Positions 7,934-14,514 of a DNA stretch of 21,245 bases are shown one piece after another. The notes under the pieces are model-generated. The model had not been told where the DNA came from and did no database searches. It was given only the letters and a program-made list of their open reading frames with translations. Source of the stretch: Lachnospiraceae bacterium (GTDB taxonomy: Bacteria > Bacillota > Clostridia > Lachnospirales > Lachnospiraceae). The stretch spans positions 1 through 21,245 of the forward strand of contig JAFVAA010000449.1 in assembly GCA_017476305.1 (NCBI GenBank), given 5' to 3'. The stretch's first letter is position 1. Each line of letters starts with the position of its first letter. Made by a program: the position numbers and the translations under genes.

Positions 7934-8125
7934 ACAAATTTACTCTTTAACGAAATGCTTTTCTTTCTTCGTTCACCGTCTGATATTTTCTAATCGCGAA
8001 AGATAGGCTGCCACTTCATATGACAGCCTATCTGAAATTCATCAGCTACAGCTCATGTATTAGAGAAACTGTAATGAACATTGCTGTTACTGTTCACCGT
8101 CAAGCCACGCACTTGCTACAGTACA
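7934..8125. other. Repeat-rich gap between sppA and the 65-residue gene
   Basis: No gene is supported. The stretch contains the direct repeat GTTCACCGTC at 7971-7980 and again at 8092-8101. Between the two is a hairpin at 8001-8033, and the second one is part of a GTTACNNYTCAC motif copy at 8086-8097. It looks like an accumulation of small intergenic repeats rather than the remains of a coding gene. Confidence 0.5.
8001..8033. repeat. Hairpin (13-base arms, one G-T mismatch)
   Basis: AGATAGGCTGCCA pairs with TGACAGCCTATCT around a seven-base loop. It lies 92 bases downstream of the stop of the minus-strand 65-residue gene. On that strand the stem is followed by only three T before CGCGA, so it is at best a weak terminator. 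It could also be a processing signal or a repeat unit. Confidence 0.5.
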
Positions 8126-8323
8126 CTAGCTTTTTGTCTTTATAATAACTGTAACCATATCTCCTATAATATTAGCAGAACCTAAAATAATATCAGACTG
8201 ATCCTCTATCCTGTGTGGAACATCACCAATCGCTCCCTCGAATAACAAGGTATTATTCTGGTCATAAATCTGAATTTTTACATCATTATGAAAGCTTTCA
8301 AGAAAAGTTGATAATCTCCCCAT
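8126..8323 (-). CDS. Small protein of unknown function (65 aa)
   Basis: I do not assign a function. The 65-residue product starts MGRLSTFLESFHNDVKIQIY and is soluble, with no signal peptide or membrane helix. It appears to be mostly beta strand: VKIQIYDQNNTLLFEG, then GDVPHRI, then a C-terminal DMVTVIIKTKS. It resembles short, widespread Clostridia proteins of the pattern 'xxxIYDxxxxxLFEGxxxDVP', but I cannot name a family with confidence. The gene is credible because a perfect GAGGAGGT precedes the ATG and the codon use looks normal. It starts 68 bases after glgP and probably shares its transcript by readthrough. Confidence 0.7.
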   Translation of the reverse strand: MGRLSTFLESFHNDVKIQIYDQNNTLLFEGAIGDVPHRIEDQSDIILGSANIIGDMVTVIIKTKS

Positions 8324-8391
8324 ATTTCAACCTCCTCTATAAAATCTTTTGTTACTGCTCACAAATCTGCTGTTCCAGGAGAAATATTTTA

Positions 8392-10851
8392 CTACTCCGG
8401 CACCTCTACCGTCACCTTCTCTAAATGCCAGATATCCTTTACATACTCCTCGATGGTTCTGTCAGAGGAGAACTTACCAACCTTGGCAACATTGAGCATC
8501 GCCATCTTTGCCCATCTCTCGGTATCTCTGTAAGCCTCTTCCACACGTTTCTGTGCCTCGGCATAAGACCGGAAATCCTTTAAGATAAAGTACATATCCG
8601 GACGTCCTCCCTGACCATCTAAAAGAGAATTATAGATATCACGGAATTCATCAAAATTACCCGGTGAATAGGTACCATCTACAAGCTGTGTCAGAACGGC
8701 ACGGATATCAGAGTCGATATTATAGATCTCTCTTGGATTGTACTGGTTATTATGCTCAAATTCAATGACCTCATCCGAAGAAAGACCAAAGATAAACGCA
8801 TTTTCCTTTCCGACCTCTTCCACGATTTCCACATTCGCACCGTCCATCGTTCCGAGTGTCACTGCACCGTTTAACATGAATTTCATATTACCGGTACCGG
8901 ATGCTTCCTTACTTGCTGTAGAAATCTGCTCGGATACATCTGCTGCCGCAAAGATGATTTCTGCATTTGACACACGATAATTCTCAATAAATACTACCTT
9001 GATTTTTCCATCAATGGACTTATCATTATTTACCACATCTCCCACACTGGTAATCAGCTTGATGATCGACTTCGCCCTGTGATATCCTGCAGATGCTTTC
9101 GCACCAAAGATAAAGGTCCTTGGATAAAATTCCATCGACGGATTTCTCTTTAATTCATTATAAAGGTACATGATATGGAGAATATTCAGAAGCTGACGCT
9201 TATATTCATGTAATCTCTTTACCTGTACATCGAAGATGGAACGTGGATCCACCTCTACTCCGTTGTGCTCCTTGATATATTTTGCCAGACGAACCTTGTT
9301 CTGATACTTAATATTCATAAATTCCTTCTGTGCCAGCTGGTCGCCTGCATATACGGAAAGCTCATCAATATGGGCAAGATTTGTGATCCAGTCATCTCCA
9401 ATCTTTTTCGTCACCCAGTCTGCCAAAAGCGGATTTCCATGCAGTAAAAATCTACGCTGGGTGATACCGTTCGTTTTATTATTAAATTTTTCAGGCATCA
9501 TCTGATAGAAATCCTTTAATTCCTGATTCTTCAGAATCTCGGTATGTAATCTTGCCACACCATTTACAGAAAAGCCTGCTGCAATCGCGAGATGCGCCAT
9601 CTTCACCTGACCATCATAGATAATCGCCATACGCTCTACCTTGCCATAGTCATCCGGATACGCTCTCTGGATATCTAAAATGAACCGGCGGTTAATCTCC
9701 TCAATGATCTGATAAATACGCGGAAGCAGTCTGGAGAACAGCTCCAAAGGCCACTTTTCAAGTGCCTCTGACATAATCGTATGGTTCGTATACGCACAGG
9801 TCTTATTTGTCACACGCCATGCTTCATCCCACTCAATTCCATACTCATCTACCAAAATACGCATTAACTCTGCCACCGTAACCGTAGGATGCGTATCATT
9901 TAACTGGAAGCAGACCTTCTCATGAATCTTACGGATATCATCATGCTTCTCCATATACTTTGCCACAGCACGCTGTACACTGGCAGATACAAAGAAATAC
10001 TGCTGCTTTAAACGAAGCTCTTTTCCTGACATATGATTATCATTTGGATAGAGCACCTCACAGATCGTTCTCGCCAGGTTCTGCTGTTCTACTGCTTTCT
10101 GATAATCTCCCTTATCGAAAGAATCCAGATTAAATGTCTCGATAGCTTCTGCATCCCAGATACGTAAAGTATTTACCACGTTATTGTTATATCCTACGAC
10201 CGGAAGATCATATGGAACAGCACGGACAGACTGATAATCCCTCTGAACGAATTTGTTCTTTCCGGTGGCTGCATCCTGCTCAATCGCTACATAGCCTCCG
10301 AACTTTACCTCTACCGCATATTCCGGACGCTTCATCTCAAAAGGATTCCCATATTTCAACCAGTCATCCGGTCTTTCCACCTGGTATCCATTTTCAATCC
10401 CCTGCTTAAACATACCATATTTATAACGGATACCACACCCATAAGCCGGATATCCAAGGGTAGATAAGGAATCTAAAAAGCAGGCAGCCAGACGTCCTAA
10501 ACCACCATTTCCAAGTGCTGCATCCGGTTCCTGATCCTCGATGACATCCAGATTCAGACCTAACTCCTCGATGGCTTCCTTAATCGCTTCGTTTCCCTTT
10601 AGGTTAATAATAATGTTACCGAGCGCACGTCCCATTAAAAATTCCATCGATAAATAGTAGACCGTTTTCGCATCTACTTCCTCATATTTTTTATGAGTTG
10701 CCATCCACTGATCTACAATGATATCCTTTACCGAATATGCTACAGCCTGAAAAATCTGCTGATTATCTGCTTCCTTGATAGATTTACGAAACAGTACCTT
10801 TACGTAGTCCTCCACCTCATCCTTAAACTTTTCCTTACTGATTTCTCTCAT
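8392..10851 (-). CDS. glgP: Glycogen/starch (alpha-glucan) phosphorylase
   Basis: This cytoplasmic PLP-dependent enzyme (glycosyltransferase family 35) removes glucose-1-phosphate from the non-reducing ends of glycogen or maltodextrin. At 819 residues it is full length. The PLP site is clear: EASGTGNMKFMLNGAVTLGT contains the lysine (Lys657) that forms the Schiff base. Other conserved blocks include YLSMEFLMGRALGN near residue 66, AALGNGGLGRLAACFLDS at about 110, and QLNDTHPTVTVAELMR and DVQVKRLHEYKRQLLN further on. The ATG at 10851 follows AGGAGGG. Upstream is a promoter candidate at 11011-11039, which would give a leader of about 150 bases. It supplies sugar phosphate from stored glycogen. 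Confidence 0.97.
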   Translation of the reverse strand: MREISKEKFKDEVEDYVKVLFRKSIKEADNQQIFQAVAYSVKDIIVDQWMATHKKYEEVDAKTVYYLSMEFLMGRALGNIIINLKGNEAIKEAIEELGLNLDVIEDQEPDAALGNGGLGRLAACFLDSLSTLGYPAYGCGIRYKYGMFKQGIENGYQVERPDDWLKYGNPFEMKRPEYAVEVKFGGYVAIEQDAATGKNKFVQRDYQSVRAVPYDLPVVGYNNNVVNTLRIWDAEAIETFNLDSFDKGDYQKAVEQQNLARTICEVLYPNDNHMSGKELRLKQQYFFVSASVQRAVAKYMEKHDDIRKIHEKVCFQLNDTHPTVTVAELMRILVDEYGIEWDEAWRVTNKTCAYTNHTIMSEALEKWPLELFSRLLPRIYQIIEEINRRFILDIQRAYPDDYGKVERMAIIYDGQVKMAHLAIAAGFSVNGVARLHTEILKNQELKDFYQMMPEKFNNKTNGITQRRFLLHGNPLLADWVTKKIGDDWITNLAHIDELSVYAGDQLAQKEFMNIKYQNKVRLAKYIKEHNGVEVDPRSIFDVQVKRLHEYKRQLLNILHIMYLYNELKRNPSMEFYPRTFIFGAKASAGYHRAKSIIKLITSVGDVVNNDKSIDGKIKVVFIENYRVSNAEIIFAAADVSEQISTASKEASGTGNMKFMLNGAVTLGTMDGANVEIVEEVGKENAFIFGLSSDEVIEFEHNNQYNPREIYNIDSDIRAVLTQLVDGTYSPGNFDEFRDIYNSLLDGQGGRPDMYFILKDFRSYAEAQKRVEEAYRDTERWAKMAMLNVAKVGKFSSDRTIEEYVKDIWHLEKVTVEVPE

Positions 10852-10992
10852 TCCGATTTTGCCCTCCTATTCGATATTTTCCATCACAGTCACACCTTAC
10901 ATTCAAAAACCTTTCTCTCGCACTTCACACAAGCCCGTGAAATGCAGCTTTCTTCAAAAGTAAGTTCATGTCTGTACGATAGTCATTTGTAA

Positions 10993-11020
10993 TTGACAGG
11001 TATATATCCCATTATATAAC
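10993..11020 (+). promoter_or_regulatory. Candidate sigma-A promoter facing the lipoprotein gene
   Basis: TTGACA at 10993-10998 is a perfect -35 box, followed after 16 bases by TATAAC, close to the -10 consensus. It points to the plus strand, but the next plus-strand start codon is at 11339. The transcript would therefore carry a leader of about 310 bases. It overlaps the minus-strand promoter candidate for glgP. Confidence 0.45.
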
Positions 11021-11039
11021 ACAGACGACTAAAAAGCAA
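11011..11039 (-). promoter_or_regulatory. Candidate glgP promoter
   Basis: On the minus strand TTGCTT (11039-11034) is followed after 17 bases by a perfect TATAAT (11016-11011). Transcription would start near 11005 and give a glgP leader of about 150 bases. It is the best-spaced promoter candidate upstream of glgP, and overlaps the plus-strand candidate at 10993-11020. Confidence 0.5.
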
Positions 11040-11255
11040 TTTTAAAATGTGATTTTGAAAAAGATTCGTTACATTTCACATGGCAGTGACATACCGTTTA
11101 AAATCCTGAACATGTAAAACTTTGAAAGGATGGTTATATTTTCCTCCCTTACATTCATAAACTGTTACAAAATCCCCCACAAATTACACGATACGAGAAA
11201 AGCAGGCATTACTATTCACAAAGCTTCCCCCGACGCTGCGAAACGTTTTTATACT

Positions 11256-11282
11256 CGTTAACGGAACTACATTCCGTTAACG
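11256..11282. promoter_or_regulatory. Perfect inverted repeat, likely operator
   Basis: CGTTAACGGAA and TTCCGTTAACG are perfect 11-base arms around a five-base spacer (CTACA). Each arm contains CGTTAACG, itself a palindrome, so there are two identical 8-base palindromes 19 bases apart, nearly two helical turns. A possible -10 box (TATACT, 11250-11255) lies directly on its left, without a good -35 box. If used, transcription would start inside the repeat, a classic place for a repressor to bind. The repeat ends 56 bases before the lipoprotein start codon. Confidence 0.6.
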
Positions 11283-11338
11283 GTAAAACATTTATGCGAC
11301 AGTCAGACAGATGCTGATATCAAAATAAGGAGGTTTCT

Positions 11339-11770
11339 ATGAATTATAGGTTGAAAAAAAATCTTATCCAATTTATGTTAATTTGTATGCTGATTTTTAG
11401 CTTCATTCTCCCCCTGTGCAGCTGTGGAAGTGCAAAGCTTCCGCCAAAAGCCGGTGATATCGACTACACTGTTGTCACCGGAAGCTCCATTCCGGAGGAT
11501 CTGCAGGCTCTCATCGATGACAGGAAAAAGGAGAACTTTGAGTTAACTTTTTCCGAACATTCCTACCTCTACATAGTAAAGGGTTATGGCAAACAAAAAA
11601 GCGGTGGTTACAGCATTAAAGTCAATCAATTTTATAAAGCGGAGGATACCTTCGTCCTCGATACCGAACTTCTCGGTCCAAAGGCAGAAGACGATGTGTC
11701 CCAAAAAGCATCCTATCCTTACATCGTGCTTAAAACACAGTTCTTCGAAGAGCCTGTAACATTTTATTAG
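11339..11770 (+). CDS. Small lipoprotein with a PrcB_C-like domain
   Basis: This is the only plus-strand gene in the window. The 143-residue protein has a basic N-terminus, a hydrophobic signal segment (about 8-26) and a lipobox LCSC with Cys29 as the likely lipidated residue. It should therefore be anchored on the outer face of the membrane. The C-terminal half resembles the PrcB_C domain: LYIVKGYGKQKSGGYSIKV, then a strand segment and SYPYIVLKT near the end. That domain is named after a subunit of a Treponema surface protease complex, and its role in Firmicutes is not settled. A perfect AAGGAGGT lies six bases before the ATG. Its last 41 bases overlap the end of the convergent FHA gene. Confidence 0.82.
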   Translation: MNYRLKKNLIQFMLICMLIFSFILPLCSCGSAKLPPKAGDIDYTVVTGSSIPEDLQALIDDRKKENFELTFSEHSYLYIVKGYGKQKSGGYSIKVNQFYKAEDTFVLDTELLGPKAEDDVSQKASYPYIVLKTQFFEEPVTFY

Positions 11771-12683
11771 ACCAGACAGGCAGATTATGCAGCCTGATTT
11801 CCAGAGGTTCCATGTGCAGGGAAAAGGAAATTCCTCCAAGACAGAGGATATCTTTCTCTGTACATCTTACCTTCTTCATGGGCGGAATCCGTTTTCCGTT
11901 CAGACTCGTCCCGTTTTTAGAAGAAAGATCCATCACCGAAAACTCATCTCCCTTTTGGAACAGATGAAGATGCTCTCTGCTTACCGTCATAAATGGAATA
12001 CAAATATCATTCTCCTTCTCCCTTCCAATTTTCCATATTTTTTCTCCCTTTTTTCGCTCCTCTGCTCCTTCCCCCGGATGCCTCTTCTCTATATCATCTT
12101 CACATTTTATCCGGTTCTTTTCTTTCTGTGTCTGCCGCTCCTCGTAATGTTCTATAAAATCTAAAATTTCCTCTGACGACCTATGAATATCTGCCGCAAG
12201 CTCATATAGTCCATAAATAAAATCTACCGACCGGTGATTTTCATGTCCCATATGTTCCATAAGATATTCCAAAAATTCCAAAGTTTCCCTTCTGTTTTGT
12301 TTTTTTCTCCCCGGAAGGTAGCATAACACCAGATTCTTCCGGAAAAAATCTCCAAAAATCCATTCCGGCTTTAGAAGAAAGTTTTCTTCCCTCAACAGAT
12401 ATTCAGAGCTCTTTTCCAAAATCAAAAAAACCTCTCTGCAAAGGAAAAAAATCACTTCAAAATCCCCCTCTCTTTTTTTTAAAAGGGAGGAAACGGGTTG
12501 ATAGGAAGAAACATCATACCGGAAGCACACCATGTCATTTAGATAATAATACTCAAAGGACGCCAGACCATATATGGCATTATGCTCAATCATATTCCAT
12601 GTGAGCCTCTCCCGTTCTGCATCTGCGATTGGCAGCTTTCCTAAAATACATTGCTCCTCTTTTAAATAATCGATCTGTTCCAT
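11730..12683 (-). CDS. DUF6382-like / FHA domain protein of the Tad locus
   Basis: The 317-residue cytoplasmic protein has an N-terminal half (about 1-180) resembling the DUF6382 region found in Clostridia, a charged linker (182-214) and a C-terminal FHA domain. The FHA core is easy to see: IGRE at 219-222, SREH at 235-238, and SSKNGTSLNG at 254-263. These include the Arg, Ser, His and Asn that bind phosphothreonine in known FHA domains. It is the last gene of the pilus locus, so it may link pilus assembly to Ser/Thr kinase signalling; no kinase or phosphatase is in the window. The ATG at 12683 has a GGAGG 14 bases upstream, rather far. A short tail follows the FHA domain. Confidence 0.85.
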   Translation of the reverse strand: MEQIDYLKEEQCILGKLPIADAERERLTWNMIEHNAIYGLASFEYYYLNDMVCFRYDVSSYQPVSSLLKKREGDFEVIFFLCREVFLILEKSSEYLLREENFLLKPEWIFGDFFRKNLVLCYLPGRKKQNRRETLEFLEYLMEHMGHENHRSVDFIYGLYELAADIHRSSEEILDFIEHYEERQTQKEKNRIKCEDDIEKRHPGEGAEERKKGEKIWKIGREKENDICIPFMTVSREHLHLFQKGDEFSVMDLSSKNGTSLNGKRIPPMKKVRCTEKDILCLGGISFSLHMEPLEIRLHNLPVWSNKMLQALRRTVF

Positions 12684-12758
12684 TTGTTTTTAGTATCCCT
12701 CCGTCTTTTTTCCGCCTGAATTTACATCAGGTCCTTCACAAAATCCAGCTGCAGTGCT

Positions 12759-13145
12759 TCACGAATCACTCCCTTTTTTATATTGCTCCGGCTGAAGATA
12801 ATAATATTCTCCTGTACACCGGATTTTCTGAACATCCTTTATAAAATAGGACATAACCGGTATCTTTAACTTCATTCTTCCCTGCACCTCACCAGAAACC
12901 TTCCCGAAGCTCCGCCTGAACTGAACTTTTGTGATCTCTGCTGACCAAAGTCCTTTTGATAATCTCTTTTGAACATTTTCCTGAGCCTTTTCTTCCTCAG
13001 CTGTTCTGCACAGAGCATAGGAAAAATTCCCCTGTAAAACAGCACTGTCATGTACGAAAAACATCACATACATTAGTAAAAACAGAATTCCCAGCAAAAT
13101 CGGCATGATAAAAGCCGCCTCTACCGTATAACCAGCCTTTCTCAT
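12759..13145 (-). CDS. TadE-like pseudopilin
   Basis: This 128-residue protein begins MRKAGYTVEAAFIMPILLGI. The KA-GYTVEAAF motif, with Glu9 at the start of a single hydrophobic helix (about 10-32), is the TadE/pseudopilin processing signature cut by a prepilin peptidase. The rest is a small extracytoplasmic domain ending in a charged tail. TadE-like minor pilins are thought to sit at the base or tip of Flp pili. The ATG at 13145 follows GGAGGGAGGAG. The frame is open to 13289, but that part runs into the upstream peptidase gene in another frame and lacks family features. It overlaps nothing and lies 22 bases after the peptidase gene. Confidence 0.85.
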   Translation of the reverse strand: MRKAGYTVEAAFIMPILLGILFLLMYVMFFVHDSAVLQGNFSYALCRTAEEEKAQENVQKRLSKGLWSAEITKVQFRRSFGKVSGEVQGRMKLKIPVMSYFIKDVQKIRCTGEYYYLQPEQYKKGSDS

Positions 13146-13167
13146 ATTTCTCCTCCCTCCGGAATAT

Positions 13168-13599
13168 TTACAGCCCATCGTAAAATAATAAAACTGCATA
13201 CGCCAGGCTGATAAATGGCACGAATGGAATTTCATACCGCTTTCCTTTTTTCCTGATGAAAAAGAAAAAAGCTGCTGCAAAAAAAGCAAAGAAAAAAGAC
13301 AGATAAATCAGCCATAAGCTTTTTATAAAACCCAATTCCATACCAGTCATCAAAAATACAAAAGCATCCCCACTGCCTATCTGCCCTCTGGAAGCCTTCC
13401 CTGCCAAAAGAAAAAAGAGAAAGCATGCCCCCGCCGTAAATAGGAATTCAAAAAAGTCCATTTTACAAAAAATTCGAATCAGCAGACAAATCATGCTGCA
13501 GATCAAAGGGAAAACTACAGGGATTTTTTTATATCTGATATCCCAGATAGAAAGGATGAAAAGTGCGACAAGTATCATTCCCTTTAAAACAATAAGCAT
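13168..13599 (-). CDS. A24 prepilin peptidase (second one of the locus)
   Basis: This 143-residue polytopic membrane protein is an aspartic prepilin peptidase of the short TadV/CpaA type. Both catalytic aspartates are visible: Asp20 in WDIRYKKIP and Asp78 in the GxGD motif (IGSGDAF). It has about five hydrophobic helices and lacks the N-terminal methylase domain of type IV pilus peptidases. It should cleave the leader of Flp1-like or TadE-like proteins on the cytoplasmic side. The ATG at 13599 follows GGGAGGG with eight bases of spacing. It lies between the two TadE-like genes, while another A24 peptidase is at the far end of the same locus. Confidence 0.87.
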   Translation of the reverse strand: MLIVLKGMILVALFILSIWDIRYKKIPVVFPLICSMICLLIRIFCKMDFFEFLFTAGACFLFFLLAGKASRGQIGSGDAFVFLMTGMELGFIKSLWLIYLSFFFAFFAAAFFFFIRKKGKRYEIPFVPFISLAYAVLLFYDGL

Positions 13600-13707
13600 G
13601 ATTTTCCCTCCCTGTTTCTTCTGCGATTTTTACCTGTATACCATGATTCAGAACAAAGCGGATAAGCCCACGCAGGCTCCTTTGGTCCCTCACTCATATA
13701 GTACACA

Positions 13708-14514
13708 CTACCCGCTCCCGCATTTACTGCATGCAGGCAGATTTCCTATTCCGGAAAGCGGAACCCGTCTCACGGTTCTTTTTAATCCGGAGCAGGTTTT
13801 TAAAGTATGCCAGGAATCTCCATAGGATGTTATGAACACATAAACCGGATTTTTCTTGTGGTTTCCACAGCGTTTACATTTGGTGTACTTTCCAAAGGAA
13901 CGATTTCGTTTTTTATCAATATCCTGATAAAGCACCTGTGAAATCGCAGGATTTAGATAGACGCAGGCACTGTTTTTGTGATATACTGTTCCATTTTCTG
14001 CCAGATATACATATTCTCCGGTCGCTTCTTTAGCAGGCACCATGCTCTTTCCTTCATATTCGCTAAAGCAAAGCTGCTGATACAGGGATATGGAAAACAG
14101 TTTTGATCCAATAAAAGGAATTTCCTTTTTTCCCTTTAGATAGCAGACTTTATTTTTTTCCTCCCATAAAATCATTTTTCCCTCTAAAAATCCTTTGCCC
14201 GTAGTGATCTTTGTTCCAAAGCATTCATACTCCTTTACTGCTGTGTCCAGCTGCAATATGTTTTTTTCGTAACCCTCTAAAATACGAAACAAAAAAAGGA
14301 GAGAAAAAATTGCCAGAAAGAATGCGGTTCCACAAAATGCCGCTTCCACCGTAAAGGAGGCTTTCTTTAAAAACAAACAAGGATATTCTCTATTTTGATT
14401 TTTTTGTGTGTTTAAGGAAGACTCCAAATCTGTCTCTAAATGTGATGAATTTGAAAATATTTTTTTGATACCTCTACCAAAATAGAGAACATCCCTATTC
14501 ACTCTTATAACCAT
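13708..14514 (-). CDS. TadE-like pseudopilin with tandem Cys/His (putative zinc) modules
   Basis: The 268-residue protein has three parts. An unusually long basic N-terminus (1-50) is followed by a pseudopilin motif KKASFTVEAAF (50-60), with Glu57, and a membrane helix (about 60-78). Then comes an extracytoplasmic domain ending in two similar modules. Module 1 (about 168-217) has His179, Cys184, Cys213 and Cys216; module 2 (about 224-266) has His236, Cys241, Cys262 and Cys265. Both read VY..., then H-x4-C, then C-x2-C-G, so they arose by duplication and probably bind zinc. The ATG at 14514 follows AGGAGGT and overlaps the DUF5702 gene by 20 bases. A longer frame to 14634 is out of frame with that gene and unsupported. 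Confidence 0.82.
   Translation of the reverse strand: MVIRVNRDVLYFGRGIKKIFSNSSHLETDLESSLNTQKNQNREYPCLFLKKASFTVEAAFCGTAFFLAIFSLLFLFRILEGYEKNILQLDTAVKEYECFGTKITTGKGFLEGKMILWEEKNKVCYLKGKKEIPFIGSKLFSISLYQQLCFSEYEGKSMVPAKEATGEYVYLAENGTVYHKNSACVYLNPAISQVLYQDIDKKRNRSFGKYTKCKRCGNHKKNPVYVFITSYGDSWHTLKTCSGLKRTVRRVPLSGIGNLPACSKCGSG

Larger units (their letters stand above)
10852..11338. other. 487-base divergent intergenic region between glgP and the lipoprotein gene
   Basis: No gene is supported. It holds overlapping promoter candidates on both strands near 10993-11039, one GTTACNNYTCAC motif copy at 11068-11079, and a perfect inverted repeat at 11256-11282. The lipoprotein ribosome-binding site is at its right end. 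The glgP leader (about 10852-11005) shows no riboswitch that I recognise. Confidence 0.55.

Noticed and set aside
8001..8033. Hairpin as rho-independent terminator for the glgP unit
   Set aside because: The stem is good, but on the minus strand it is followed by only three T and then a GC-containing stretch. It also lies 92 bases past the last stop.
11787..12164. Open plus-strand frame of 125 codons following the lipoprotein gene
   Set aside because: It is antisense to the FHA gene, has no ribosome-binding site, and the product shows no recognisable features.
13146..13289. Longer start (13289) for the TadE-like gene at 12759-13145
   Set aside because: The extra 48 residues overlap the prepilin peptidase gene in another frame and place unrelated sequence before the pseudopilin leader. 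ATG 13145 has a strong ribosome-binding site.
13600..13707. 108-base gap between the Cys/His TadE-like gene and the second peptidase
   Set aside because: I looked for a small gene, repeat or hairpin and found only the peptidase ribosome-binding site.
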